Below, one piece after another: positions 25,107-37,413 of a stretch of DNA of 64,000 nucleotides. The position numbers and the translations under genes were made by a program. How positions within the stretch are numbered: the stretch's first letter is position 1; the number at the start of each line of letters is the position of its first letter. The notes under the pieces are model-generated. The model was not told the DNA's origin. It worked only from the letters and a program-made list of their open reading frames with translations, and made no database searches. This stretch comes from Silene latifolia (lineage: Eukaryota > Streptophyta > Magnoliopsida > Caryophyllales > Caryophyllaceae): assembly GCF_048544455.1 (NCBI RefSeq), contig NC_133532.1, positions 17,176,948 to 17,240,947 of the forward strand, given 5' to 3'.

Positions 25107-25121
25107 GTCGCTCTGATACCA
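25107..25121 (-). promoter_or_regulatory. Element A primer-binding site
   Basis: On the minus strand TGGTATCAGAGCGAC, three bases inside the LTR: the initiator tRNA-Met primer site, identical to that of B. Confidence 0.92.
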
Positions 25122-25124
25122 CTT

Positions 25125-26444
25125 TGTAACACCCCCATGCATCAAAGTGCGTTACCAAGACCATCCTAGCATATCAAGGTACTACCATCTCGGTTGCCTG
25201 AGGTCAAGTATATCAAATAGACCATCCAGGAACGTTTATTAAACGATAACAAACCGTTTATCAAAGATAAAACTGAAAGTATAACCAAAACTGTTTACAA
25301 CGAAACAACCAAAAATACAAATATAACTGTTAGCGGAAACTAGCTAAGCGATCGATGATGACTTGACCCCCATACAAACCCGAAAGCTATCCACAGCCAC
25401 ACCTGCTCACTCAACTACTCACCATCCCCGAACGGATCACCACGGTTTTGAAAACACTAACGGGGTCAGTCAACTACATAACCAAGATAATAATATACAA
25501 AGATACAATCAATACACAAACACAACCAATATAATCCAATCCAATTGTAGTACCATCCTCGAAACTCAAATAGTAACCAGTAACCGACTACACACCTACG
25601 TGTGTAGCCCTGCCAGGTTACCCATCGCAACAAGGAACCCTCATCGCCAGTAGGAGACCGCAGCCGTTCCTACCTAAGCCCCTCTCATCGCAACGAGCGC
25701 ACTCAGATCATTAATGTGCACATCCCCCTTGTGACGGGAGCCACAAGAGGCGAACATGGAGTTGGAACCATCTCCTGAACATGGTCCCATCACAACAATA
25801 CAATTCACAATATTACTCAACCAATCTCAATCTAACGCAGCATACTAATCAATCAATCACAAACATTCTCAAATTAATTACGCAATCAACTGAGTAGGGA
25901 AGCCTTACCTTATTCGCAAATTTGAATCAACAACAATAAGGATGCTAGAATTGTTCTTCTAAGAACTCGTCACCTAGCAAGAATCACAACAATCCAGTAT
26001 CACAAACCATACTAATCAACCTTTTACCCCCATCCTAATCAATTAGGGCAAACCCTAAAAGACAACCACAAATTGATTAACAAAGCACTAGAGACTTACC
26101 AACGAAACCGGTACGAAAGGACGGAAGTGTAGACTCACGATCGATCAATTAGCCCTGTGAGTGATTAGGGTGATTAGAAGAGTGATGAACGTAGTTTAGG
26201 TTTTTATAAAATAAATTAGTAACTGTTAATACAAATATAAATAATCTCTAATCACCTTAATCAAACCGCGGAAATTAATCCCACAACTCGGTCGAGTGTC
26301 TGGGGTACCTGGGGTACTCGGCCGAGTACGGCCTACTCGGCTGAGTATCTCACAACTCGGCCAAGTGTTCCAAAACCAATAGCTTGTTTAAAAACACTCG
26401 ACCGAGTATGGGCTACTCAACCGAGTAAACTAAGACCAGAAAAC
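25125..26444 (-). repeat. Element A 5' LTR, main part
   Basis: Begins TGTAACACCCCCATG and aligns with the B and F LTRs through features such as the TTAATGTGCACATCCCC block and the CACCATCCCCGAACGGATCACC block. Near its other end (26285-26425) it carries six or so CTCGGCCGAG-type palindromes. Copia D inserted at 26444/26445; the last 12 bp are at 35300-35311. Confidence 0.9.
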
Positions 26445-27438
26445 TGTGGGTTAATATCCGTATACTACCCTTTAATTGCAGGACTATAACGTAAATTTAG
26501 ACATGCAATTTATAGTCATAAAACGATAAACACAATGAAATGATTAATGTATAGAAATAACCTCGGGTCCTTTAAATTGCGGCGTAAAGAACAGAAATCA
26601 AAGCAGATTTCCTCCTAATCGTTACACCCAAGACTTTGTCCGAGATATGCCCTTGTGCTAGAACAGTGTTCTCCGATTGCCTTGCAATATAGGGAGAACT
26701 GATGTGAGTTTTGTCGAGATGAGAGATCTCAGGTTTTTCGAGGAGAATGCTCTTCAAAACCCTAGTTTTTTCGCAAATGAAATTGTCTAGGTCAAAAGGA
26801 GAGGGAGTCTCTCCTTTTGTTTGGTTCGGCCGGACCGAGTGCATGCATGGGGAAGTGGGCTTCCACTTCCTCTTAATTTTAGCTCGAGGTCCAGTTCGCC
26901 AAATGCTAAAATGTATATGACGGGTTTATATTATAAACTGTTATCGGTTATCGGAAATTAAGGCATCGCCTAATAATACGGGTTAGTGAATTATTAATTC
27001 GTGTCCGACAAAGCAAAGATTGTATAATTATATTCAATATACATTTAATTAAATATAAATCGTTTATATTTAATTTTACGAATTAATTGGTTAATTCGCC
27101 TTAGCCCATGATATTTAATCGGTATTAAATATAATATCTCAACATCACATATTTGACTAATTACTAGTCAAATAACTCGGACTAATTGGTTAGTCAATTT
27201 TGGCATCTACATGATTGTATTTCCATCTTGTCACGTCTCTCAAACGTATCCTATAGGTGTGACTTTTAGGGACCAGTTGATCACCGCCATCAGTATGACA
27301 ATAACGTCAAACTTATCTAGCAAGCCAACCGTTATTGATAAACGTGGATCAAGTGATAATAATACCAAAATATGCCCTTTGATCCTTTTAGAGGTTTATA
27401 AGTCCTTGCACTAATTGTTAAGGACACCAACCCCAACA
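26445..27438 (-). repeat. Element D 3' LTR
   Basis: 994 bp, on the minus strand TGTTGGGGTTGG..TAACCCACA. It matches 34300-35294 with scattered differences (for example near 26590, 26985, 27015 and 27230). Confidence 0.94.
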
Positions 27439-28297
27439 AGCTCCCACTTGTCCGTACAAGTGTATGTGCAATGACGTTATCCGCACTAACCGGAGGACAC
27501 AAGCTCCAACAAACTCCCACTTGTCCGTACAAGTGTATGTGCGATAACCGATTCTCATATTCATTTAAAAATTTCTCCCACTCAATGTAAAACAATTTGC
27601 AGATCTGGATCCGCAAAGGTCGTATTTTACAATCGATCTGTATCTAGAGTGGTTTCCCGACTAGAGAGTAACTTAACCGATAAAACGAATCCGTATCCGA
27701 GCATGGCCATGCATTTCGATTCTGACTCCTCGAGTGGCCCCGAGAAATATCGAGTACGATAAAGGCTGAATATTTCCTTCAACTCGACTCCTTCCGATCT
27801 AAGCACGGCATGAAATGACCCAGAAAAAATCTACTTGGCCCCCCGTTACGGATGACCGTGAGAAAGAAACCAAAGTCACCCAAAATGCCTTAGTCTCAAG
27901 AGACAGTCGATAGTCAAGAGATTCGACTCTAAGGATCACCATGGAAGTCCTATCCACGACCGGGCAACGAATGTTATAAAACATTTAGGACTCCACGTCG
28001 ATGTCACAATGGTGTCCTACGAAATATCCGTATAAATCGCCTCTGTGATTGGTCAGTCAACCGGTTGACTTATGGCTCGTTGAACCCACCATCAACCAAC
28101 GTCACAAAATAATTGCCGAGTTATCAGCTCATGTGGGCAATTAAGGACTAACAAGATATGATGTTTGTTCTGTTCACTTTGTGGTGTTCAAAATCGTCGT
28201 ACAATTCCACATGAAAAACAAAATATATATATAAAATATCAAAACGATGATGTCGTGTAGAGTACAAAGGAGAATGAATCTGATCCATAAAAGAGTA
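27439..28297 (-). other. Element D 3' noncoding region with doubled polypurine tract
   Basis: About 860 bp between the RNase H stop and the LTR, noncoding. The polypurine tract (minus strand, AAGTGGGAGC) beside the LTR is repeated 73 bp inward (27514-27542 repeats 27441-27469 exactly over 29 bp). The bases flanking both copies resemble the LTR start, so the LTR edge and PPT were tandemly duplicated. Confidence 0.8.
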
Positions 28298-29816
28298 CTA
28301 CAACTTAGGAACACGTTTAATTCCCATGGAATTAACGTGCCCTTCATGCTTATCTTGTCGTAATGCTTTAGTGAGAGGATCTGCTATGTTGTCATCTGTA
28401 GCAATCTTTTCTATCACTACTGTCTTTTGCTCCACGTAATCCCGGATTAGATGAGCTTTCCGTTGTACATGTCTAGACTTGTTGCTAGACTTAGGCTCCT
28501 TAGCTTGGAAGATGGCACCACTATTGTCGCAATAGATGGTGATCGGGTCATTCGAACTAGGCACTACGATAGCCCATGTAAGAATTGACGCATCCATATC
28601 GCTTCCTTTGTAGCTTCAGACGCGGCATAGTACTCGGACTCGGTCGTAGAATCTCTTTGTAACAGTTTGTTTCGAACTCTTCCGGTGACTGCAGCGCCAT
28701 TAAGAGTAAAAACGAATCGACCGAGATTTCGAGTCATCACGATCCGTTTGGAAGCTAGCATCTGCAGAATAGGTTGCGCATAGCGCTCGAGAGCCTCCAT
28801 AAGTCAATGCCCAATCTTTAGTCCTCCGGAGGTACTTAAGAATGTTCTTGACAGCCAACCAATGTGGTTCACCTGGTTTCTTTGTTGGAATCGACTTGTC
28901 ATACTCAATGCATATGCCACGTCCGGACGTGTGCATATCATGGCATACATGATTGATCCTATAGCCGAAGCATAAGGAATCCGTGTCATGCGCTCTTTCT
29001 CTTCCGGTGTCTCTGGTGCCTGAGACTTGCTCAAATGCACCCCTGGAGCCATAGGAAGAAACCCCTTCTTGGAGTTAGTCATCTTTGAATCTCTCTAGGA
29101 CTTTGTCTATGTAAGACTCCGGGATCGAGAGATAACATCCGTCGTGATCTATCTCGATAGATACGGATGCCTAGAATTCTTTGTGCCTCTCCCAGATCTT
29201 TCATCTGGAAATGGTTTTTCAACCATACTTTCACCGAAGTTAAGAGAGGTATGTCATTCCCAATCAGGAGTATGTCGTCAACATACAATATTAGGAAGAC
29301 AATCTTGCTCCCACTCGACTTGATATATAGACATGGTTCCTCGACCGATCGAGTAAATCCATTTTCTTTTATCACTTGGTCGAAGCGATGATTCCAACTC
29401 CGTGATGCTTGCTTAAGTCCATAAATGGAACGCTTAAGCTTGCATACTTTCTTAGGATGTTCAGGATCGATGAAACCTTCGGGTTGTACCATGTACAACT
29501 CTTCCTCCAAAAAGCCGTTTAAGAAGGCGGTTTTCACATCCATTTGCCAAATTTCATAGTCATGAAAAGCAGCGATCGCTAAGATAATCCGAATGGAACG
29601 CAGCATAACTACGGGTGCAAAAATCTCATCGTAGTGCAAACCTGGCACTTGGGTGAAACCTTTTGCAACTAGTCGTGCTTTGTAGATATCTTGCTGACCT
29701 TCCACAGAATGCTTTATCTTGTAAAGCCATTTGCATTGAAGGGGACGAACCTTAGCAGGTAAGTCAACAAGATCCCACACGTTGTTCTCATACATGGAGT
29801 CCATCTCGGATTGCAT
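28298..29816 (-). pseudogene. Element D reverse transcriptase and RNase H, broken
   Basis: RT begins MQSEMDSMYENNVWDLVDLP and contains KARLVAKGFTQVPGLHYDE, QMDVKTAFLNGFLEEELY and the catalytic YVDDILLIGND near 29255-29290. After frameshifts near 29080, 28930 and 28800, RNase H follows: KGFLPMAPGVHLSKSQ, GSIMYAMICTRPDVAYAL, DSTTESEYYAASEA and YCDNSGAIFQAKE. It ends in IADPLTKALRQDKHEGHV and GIKRVPKL. These enzymes copy the element's RNA; four or more frame changes make this copy dead. Confidence 0.92.
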
Positions 29817-29901
29817 GGCCTCAAGCCATAGCTTTGAGTCGAATCGGTCATGGCACCTTTATAGGTTGCGGGTTCACTACTCGTTAAGAGTAGAACGTCA
29901 T

Positions 29902-31293
29902 CTATGTCATGTTCCTCGACCATACCGATGTATCTGTGGGAGGAAAAGAGACTCTTCCCGACCTCCTAGGTTCCTCAGGAATATTCACCGCAGCCGGGAT
30001 TGAAGGAACAGGTTCCTCCAATGGTTGCTCGGTGTTTGGTTCTGGAATCTCCGACAGGTCGAAGGTTCTATCACTCTTTGCACTCTCGAGAAATTCCTTC
30101 TCTAAGAATGTCGCACTAGCCGCAACAAAAACACGTTGTTCGGTTGGCGAATAGAAGTAATGACCACGTGATCCTTTAGGATAACCTATAAAGTATGTCT
30201 TGACCGATCGCGGGCCGAGCTTATCTTCAGGTCTCCACTTGACATAAGCCTCGCAGCCCCAAACCCGTATAAAGGACAAGTTAGGGACCGTTCCCTTCCA
30301 TAGTTCATATGGAGTCTTGTCACACTTTAGACGGACTTGGTTAAGTATTAGAGCGGCCGACAAGAGAGCATAACCCCATAATGAATCAGGTAAAACCGTG
30401 TGACTCATCATGGATCGAACCATATCAAGTAGTGTTCGATTTCTCCGTTCGGACACACCATTCAACCGAGGTGTTCCAGGTGGAGTTAAGCGTAGGGCAA
30501 TCCACAGTCCTTTAGGTGTTGATCAAACTCGTGAGAAAGATACTCGCCACCACGATCCGAACGCAGTGTTTTAATCTTTCTACCTAATAGGTTCTGTACC
30601 CTATTTTGGTATTCCTTGAATTTCTCAAAGGATTCACTTTTGTGCTTCATTAAGTAGACATAGCCATATCTACTCAAATCGTCCGTGAAAGTGATGAAAT
30701 ACCTATAGCCTTCTCGTGCGGTGATTGACATAGGACCACATACATCCGTGTGTATGAGCCCTAATAGGTCGCAGCGCATTCCAACACCTTTGAAGGAAAT
30801 ACGAGTCATCTTACCGATGAGACATGATTCACACGTGCCAAATGATTGAAAATCAAAGGCCGAGATAGCTCCATGTTTGATGAGCTGTTTTACGCGTTTC
30901 TCATTAATGTGTCCCATACGGCAGTGCCATAGATACGTTTGATCTTTGTCACCAACCTTTAACTTTTTATTCATTACGTGTAATATTTCCGAGGTCTGAT
31001 CTAAAACATAAATTCCGTTCATGGAAAGCGCCTTGTCAGAATCATATCGTGTAATGAAAAAATGCAAGCATTGTTTTCTATTACAAATGAAAAACCAAGT
31101 TTATCAAGCGCTTAAATGAAATAATGTTTTTGGAAAGACTAGGTACATAATAGCAATCATATAATGACAACTCAAATCCGCTTGAAAGCTGGATCACATA
31201 TGTCCCCTTGGAGATGGCAACTACTCTTGCTCCATTCCCAACACGCAGGTCCACCTCACCCTTTACGAGGGGTTCGATGTTTGAGCCCCGCAC
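29902..31293 (-). pseudogene. Element D protease and integrase, broken
   Basis: A protease remnant and the pre-integrase/integrase region. The pre-integrase zinc finger shows as LWHCRMGHINEKRVKQL..CESCLIGKM (about 30800-30930). The integrase core has LIHTDVCGPMSITAREGYRY, SDRGGEYLSHEFD and NGVSERRNRTLLDMVRSMM. KCDKTPYELWKGTVPNLSFI and the C-terminal IGYPKGSRGHYFYSP follow. Frames break near 30480, 31075 and 29900. The order before RT confirms copia. Confidence 0.9.
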
Positions 31294-32317
31294 ATGATTA
31301 CACAGATGAGAACCACAACAGTATCAAGTACCCAAGTTCCGTAACTTGCGTGGTTAATCTCAATCATATGAATAAAAGTAGAAGAGAGAGAAGACATACC
31401 AACGGGTTTAACACGACCTGCCTTTAAGTCCTCATGATAAACAGGACATGTGCGTCTCCAATGCCCAGTCTTGTGGCAATGATGGCATTCCATGTTTTCA
31501 CTCTTGCTCTTTGTCATGCCTCGATGAGTTACTCGCCTCACCAGGACCACTCTTCCCTGAACCCGACTTCTTGAACTTCGCCTTACCTACTGTTAGGTTT
31601 GCCGGAGCTTTGCCCTTACCTTTCCCTTTGTTTGACACAACGAGAACATCCTGTTTCGAACTCCCACTGAACTTCATGTCCTTCTCGGTCTGTACGAGGA
31701 GGGAGTGCAATTCATGGGGAGTTTTCTTCAAATCATTCATATAGTAATTCGCTCTGAATTGCGAATAACCATCGTGGAGTGAGTGAAGAATACGGTCGAT
31801 AACAATATTCTCGCGATGTTACGTTAAAGGTCTCCAGTTTCTCGACATTCTCAATCATGCTGAGTATGTGTGGGCTAACCGGTTGGCCCTTCTGGAGTCT
31901 CGCATCAAAGAAGCGAGTGGTATGCTCATAGGTCACGATTCTCGGTGCTTTCGAGAATTCCTTAGTGAGCGTGGTGAAAATCTTGTTTGCACCATGGGCT
32001 ATGAAGCGTTTCTGCAAATTGGGTTCCATTGCAAAAATAAGTACGTTCTTTACCGCACCCGCTTCTAAAGCGAAATCGTTATACTTGTCGATCTCGTTTA
32101 TTCCAGCCGTGGGGCCGGGGTTTAACGGCATGGGCTCAAGCGGATATCCGAGCTTTCGCCGCCAGCTGCAGCATTCCGTAATGTCGCCTCCCGTCCGCGA
32201 AGTTGGATCCGTCATTCTTGATCGAGTAGACTGATTCATCTGACTCATGAAGATCCTAAGCCAGGACTCACGGTCCAATGTGGCACTTGGCATTGGGTTA
32301 TCACTTGAACCAGCCAT
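31263..32317 (-). pseudogene. Element D gag, broken
   Basis: Starts MAGSSDNPMPSATLDRES at 32317. A copia Gag (UBN2-like) region includes EIDKYNDFALEAGAVKNVLI and a segment like LQKGQPVSPHILSMIENVEKL. After frame changes near 31800 and 31735 a basic linker and the zinc knuckle CHHCHKTGHWRRTC near 31440-31480 follow. It encodes the particle protein; not intact. Confidence 0.88.
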
Positions 32318-34279
32318 TTGTTGTTTAGCAGTTTAATACGTGATCTACACTGAAAAAGAAGGAAAAACAAAACGAAATAAGCAACTCATCGAGGTGATTT
32401 AAGTCTATTTTAAAATTCATTTTAAACATGTAGACTCTCGCACTTGCATAATTGATCTCCCTCAAGAAAGATACAAGTGATCCCAAGACTCAATTTCTGT
32501 AAATTGATAAGCCAACTGCTTAGCTAATTCTTAGGAAGAACTCTTGGTCGATAGATTTCCGTAAATCCTATCTATAGTCCACCATGATCACAGGATCGTA
32601 CGAGTGACCATAGTGTTGAGATAAAATAGGTCAATCGGTTCCAACTTACCCGACGTAGAAGGGGTCATAGTATGCCTACCGACGAAGAAGGGACTCATTG
32701 GAGTTTGACCTATAAAGACCGTTCTCAATTTTAGTTTATACGAGGAAGATCCCATCAACAAAATTATAATTCATTTTAAGTGAACGAATAACTAGCGTCT
32801 GTCGTGAATGAATTTATTTGGATGATGGCTTAAAACGTGTGACATGAGAATGTCAATGTCAATGAAAACTAACTCGTGACCTCTATATGTGTCAGTTTTC
32901 ATGCAATAATTAGGTGGTTTGGTTTTTAGGCGGAAAATGATGCAAATTATCGTAACAATAAATAAATAAAGTAATGCAATACGTAAATAAAAATTTCCTA
33001 GTGTGGCCTATCCTAGTAAAAAGAACATAATACAACTTTGGAATCCATCGTTGGACCCGAAAAGCTTGTCTTGATGTTCCATCTTGATCCAAGTAGCGGG
33101 AGTGAGCATCTGGTCTCCATCTTTGGTCTTCTCAAAAATTACAATTTAAAATTACAAATATAAACCTATTTACATTCTAATTAAAACTGTAATTACAAGT
33201 GGAAAAACCAAAACGGAGATGCGAGATCTCAAAATACAACCAAGACCGTGTTCCATCATTACGGTAACACGTTCTACTAAGGCCACACTAAGTTACAACT
33301 GATTGCAAAATTAAATACGTAATAAAAGGCATTCACGGCATTCATAATTAACGATAAATAAAATGCATCAACTAAAACAAATTCATTCGTGACATAATTC
33401 CGTAATTATGTTAAATTTATCCAAACCACCTTTTAATGATTAAAATTCATGTGATAAAACCGCTTCTATCATTTAATTTTAATCCATTATAATCCGTCAT
33501 TTTAAAGACGCTTTAAAACAACTATATGGTACGTGAGTGAATCAATTCACTATTAAGCGAGTGTACTATATCCGTATAAAGTACATATCTAAGCCAAAAG
33601 AAAATTTAAATCAAAAGAAACAAATTTTCAAAGCTGTTAAAGACGAAATCCTTCGATCCAGGGACATTAGTGCTCGATCGAGGGACAAAAGGGCTCGATC
33701 GACTGAACTGCAAGTCGATCGAGAGGTATGCTAACCAGGAGGTGTTCGATCGACAACACTGGTGGTCGATCGAGTACCTATATCAGCAAATCTGCTCGAT
33801 CGAGTACGAGGACAACTCGATCGAGCAGAGGGGTTTTGAAGCAGGTCGATCGAGTACAAAGCAAGGACTCGATCGAGCAAAAGGTTTTGAGGCGGGGTCG
33901 ATCGAAAGTACAAGCGGGGACTCGATCGAGTAAAAATATCTGAGAAAAGCCACTCGATCGATTGAAAACTTGGTCGATCGAGTGCAAAAGTCTCTGGAAA
34001 ATTCAAAACCCTCGTGAAAACATATTTCAAGACAAAATCAATTGCAAATTCGATCAAAAAGCATTAAAACAAATTTGACAATTGACAAAACATGACATAT
34101 TGTTATAATCTCTGTATAAAACAACAATATGCAAAAACCAAATCGAAAAAAACATGAAATTACCGTGTAATACATGACACGGTTTTTAAAAAAACTATAG
34201 TGTATACTAGGCACGGTTTTCAAAGCAGAAAATCATCGTTTCAAAAACGTTTTATGAAAAACACATGAAAAATTCACGT
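32318..34279 (-). other. Element D leader, about 2 kb
   Basis: An untranslated region between PBS and gag, unusually long for a copia element. It contains a palindrome array (33655-33985) and otherwise AT-rich sequence. No coding frame with family features was seen. Confidence 0.7.
33655..33985. repeat. TCGATCGA palindrome array in copia D leader
   Basis: Thirteen copies of TCGATCGA, most inside CTCGATCGAG or GTCGATCGAG, lie in about 330 bp at spacings of about 20-30 bp. Spacers are unrelated, partly GGTTTTGA-like. The array is a few hundred bases from the PBS. The same 10-mer is arrayed in the leader of the gypsy element B. Confidence 0.92.
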
Positions 34280-34297
34280 GGCCTCGCTCTGATACCA
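34280..34297 (-). promoter_or_regulatory. Element D primer-binding site
   Basis: On the minus strand TGGTATCAGAGCGAGGCC, two bases inside the 5' LTR: the initiator tRNA-Met primer site used by copia elements. Confidence 0.93.
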
Positions 34298-34299
34298 CT

Positions 34300-35294
34300 T
34301 GTGGGTTAATATCCGTATACTACCCTTTAATTGCAGGACTATAACGTAAATTTAGACATGCAATTTATAGTCATAAAACGATAAACACAATGAAATGATT
34401 AATGTATAGAAATAACCTCGGGTCCTTTAAATTGCGGCGTAAAGAACGAGTAAATCAAAGCGATTTCCTCCTAATCGTTACACCCAAGACTTTGTCCGAG
34501 ATATGCCCTTGTGCTAGAAAAGTGTTCTCCGATTGCCTTGCAATATAGGGAGAACTGATGTGAGTTTTGTCGAGATGAGAGATCTCGGGTTTTTCGAGGA
34601 GAATGCTCTTCAAAACCCTAGTTTTTCTCGCAAATGAAATTGTCTAGGTCAAAAGGAGAGGAGTCTCTCCTTTTGTTTGGTTCGGCCGGACCGAGTGCAT
34701 GCATGGGGAAGTGGGCTTCCACTTCCTCTTAATTTTAGCTCGAGGTCCGATTCGCCAAATGCTAAAATGTATATGACGGGTTTATATTATAAATTGTTAT
34801 CGGTTATCGGAAATTAAGGCATCGCCTAATAATACGGGTTATTTGAATTATTAATTCGTGTCCGACAAAGCGTATTGTATAATTATATTCAATATACATT
34901 TAATTAAATATAAATCGTTTATATTTAATTTTACGAATTAACTGGTTAATTCGCCTTAGCCCATGATATTTAATCGGTATTAAATATAATATCTCAACAT
35001 CACATATTTGACTAATTACTAGTCAAATAACTCGGACTAACTGGTTAGTCAATTTTTGGCATCTACATGATTGTATTTCCATCACATCACGTCTCTCAAA
35101 CGTATCCTATAGGTGTGACTTTTAGGGACCAGTTGATCACCGCCATCTGTATGACAATAACGTCAAACTTATCTAGCAAGCCAACCGTTATTGATAAACG
35201 TGGATCAACTGATAATAATACCAAAGTATGCCCTTTGATCCTTTTAGAGGTTTATAAGTCCTTGCACTAACTGTTAAGGACACCAACCCCAACA
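34300..35294 (-). repeat. Element D 5' LTR
   Basis: 995 bp, partner of 26445-27438. It is bounded by the PBS on one side and the TSD AAAAC at 35295-35299 on the other. Confidence 0.94.
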
Positions 35295-35299
35295 AAAAC

Positions 35300-35311
35300 C
35301 ATATTATTACA
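35300..35311 (-). repeat. Element A 5' LTR, last 12 bp
   Basis: CATATTATTACA after the D insertion completes A's LTR; relatives end GGAGTATTACA (B) and GGTATTATA (F). The nest ends here. Confidence 0.75.
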
Positions 35312-37404
35312 GTGGTGACGGCGTGGCAGCAAGGGCGGTGGATTTGGGAAGTTGAGAGGAGCGGGATTTTCACAACTACCACTCAAATCGAAAAAGGAGA
35401 GAAGGAGTGTACGGCTGGTGGCGTGGAAGTAGGCGGCATCGGTGTTGTCGGGTAGAGGGAGTGTGCAGTTGCCGGTTGGTTTTGTTGTGGGTGGTGGGTG
35501 TTGTCGGTGGTGGGAGTGTGCGGTGGTTGTTGTTAAAGTTAGGGTTTTTGTTTTATGAATAAAATGAAGGGAGATAAACGGTAATTTGGTTTAGACACAA
35601 AGGGAAATCGGTTGTCTAGGTACCCCTTCCATTAGTCTACTACAAGTTAAATGACGTCAGAGATGAGATTATTCTCAGTTAAACACGAGGATATATTAAT
35701 CTGAGAAGAGGGGGCATAAGATGGATTCTTCCCATGAAATAACCCTTAATTTAAATAATCAAATTTATGGGGAAGGGAGGATGTTGGGAGCTTGGGTGGG
35801 AAAGAGTGTGGGCGACTAAGGAGTGGAATATGCATGGTGGGGGTGGGAGGATTATAGATAGGAGGGGGTTACGAAGGGGTAGGAAGATGAGGTGATGGGG
35901 GCAGTTTGCGGTGGGGAAGGGCGATGGTATAAGATAAGGTGAGGGATATGTTTGTCTGTCGGAGGTGGGCAGTGGTGGGAGAAGGGAGGTGACGCGAAAG
36001 GTCGTCAAATGGTGGGGAAGTGGCAGGGGTGGGAGAAGGTAGATGATAAGGTGGGGAAAGTATAAAAGAAGAAAATTAAAAGAGAAGACAAATACATGTC
36101 TGACTAAAATGGAAAAGGTAAAATTAGGGGCGAAAATGAATCGGGTCTCGATCGGATGAATCTTTATTCCTCATCTCCATTACTTTAAACCTTTGAAGAA
36201 CCTAGTAGTTTACTAGTTAACTAGTTTAGACACCGTGCATTATATGCACGGTACTTAAAGTTTAATATTTTTGTATAAAATTACTTATATAATATTGGTA
36301 CCTTATAGTTGTTTACATTTCTCATTATTGTATTTTGCTTTGATAAATAAAAGCTTTAACTGAAAATTAGTTAAGAGAATTGAGTAATGAGTTAAAATGT
36401 ATTTTAATGAAAATAATTTTATAGCATAAAGCTAATGAGTTTCAATTTTTTTTTCACGAAAGTAATAACATTTCTAGTTTTGGTTTTATACGGAATATGG
36501 GTTAACTCATCATCTAATAATAGAATCAGTAAAAGATTTAACAATTTATAGTTTTATATCAATTTTATTTTATTTTAATTAAAATATTATAGCTTAGAGT
36601 TTAGTGAAAATAGTATAATTTGATGAAAAGATTACTTTTAATGAAAATATAATAGGTGAATTAAATTTTAATTGTTAATTTCCTTATTTAGTGAATGAAC
36701 AAATTAATATTAGTTTCCTTTTTAGAGAATATGCATTTTGGCGAGAAAATGATAGAGATCACCTATTCATTTAATAAATAAGGGATTTTTTTGATGATGT
36801 CAAGTGTTTCATTCTAAGTTTACCTCAATTCATATGTGCTTAATGGTTTTGTGTTTGCCTAACTCTTGGTATTCTTAATAGGTCCACGATGTGAAAAATA
36901 ATGTCTAAGAGCTTAACGAAGAGGATGATAATAATCGTTAAAAAAATGTGTTGATGAAAAAGAGAAAATTGATAAATAGAGATAATCGGTCGCAGACTGT
37001 ATTATGAGGAGTTATATGGTCGATCGTGCAAGTCATACACTTCGTGTTGTACAATGATGAAATCCGAAAAATTGTATTTAAATTATTACGACTAATATAT
37101 TTTTTTCTAAAAATATTTTATTTTATCTTTATGTTAATCTAGTGAAAATTTTGTTTTAAAGATAAATTAAAAGAATATTAAGTTAAAATACTCTCCTTAT
37201 CTTATGAATATTCTTTAAGATAGAATATTCACTATTTGAGTTATTGTTTATCTTGCTTTTCTTAAGTTGGAGGAGAGTTATCTTTTAAGATATTATTTTC
37301 ATAAAGATAATCTCATATTTCAGCTATCAGAATTTAAAAAGGAATTAATTAATGATCTTGGGTTATATTTGAGATAAGAAAATAATGTCATAGTCTAAGT
37401 AACG
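35312..37404. other. Intergenic DNA without supported genes
   Basis: 35312-36060 is G-rich on the plus strand (GTGGTGGG-like runs) with no coding resemblance. 36200-37404 is AT-rich. A perfect 9-bp stem, 3-nt loop hairpin (36232-36252, ACCGTGCAT..ATGCACGGT) lies close to CTAG at 36221-36224, which resembles a Helitron 3' end read on the minus strand. No helicase or partner end was found. Confidence 0.5.
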
Positions 37405-37413
37405 CAAGATATT

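Larger units (their letters stand above)
26445..35294 (-). mobile_element. Complete Ty1/copia element D
   Basis: An 8850-bp minus-strand copia element with LTRs of 994 and 995 bp, PBS, leader of about 2 kb, gag, protease, integrase, RT, RNase H and a duplicated PPT. The TSD AAAAC is at 26440-26444 and 35295-35299 and joins the two parts of A's LTR. The domain order INT-RT-RH defines copia. LTRs differ by several small substitutions/indels and the coding region by many frameshifts, so it is inactive and older than E or H. Confidence 0.94.
3087..35311 (-). mobile_element. Tekay-like Ty3/gypsy element A, host of the nest
   Basis: This is the oldest visible layer, on the minus strand. Reading from its 5' end it has LTR (35311-35300 and 26444-25125), primer-binding site (25121-25107), leader with palindromes, gag N-terminus (24417-24040) and gag C-terminus (3796-3087). 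It is interrupted by D in the LTR and by B and C in gag. Downstream gag-pol and the 3' LTR lie to the left, outside the window or lost. Its LTR begins TGTAACACCCCC and ends TATTACA like B and F, so A, B and F are related chromoviruses. All insertion joints are supported by TSDs except that of C. Confidence 0.85.

Noticed and set aside
33655..33985. CRISPR-like regular array of a short palindromic motif
   Set aside because: The repeat core is only 8-10 bp, spacing is irregular, no cas genes exist, and it lies inside a plant copia leader.
35751..36008. Pro/Ser-rich minus-strand ORF
   Set aside because: Arises from G-rich simple sequence; no recognisable domain.
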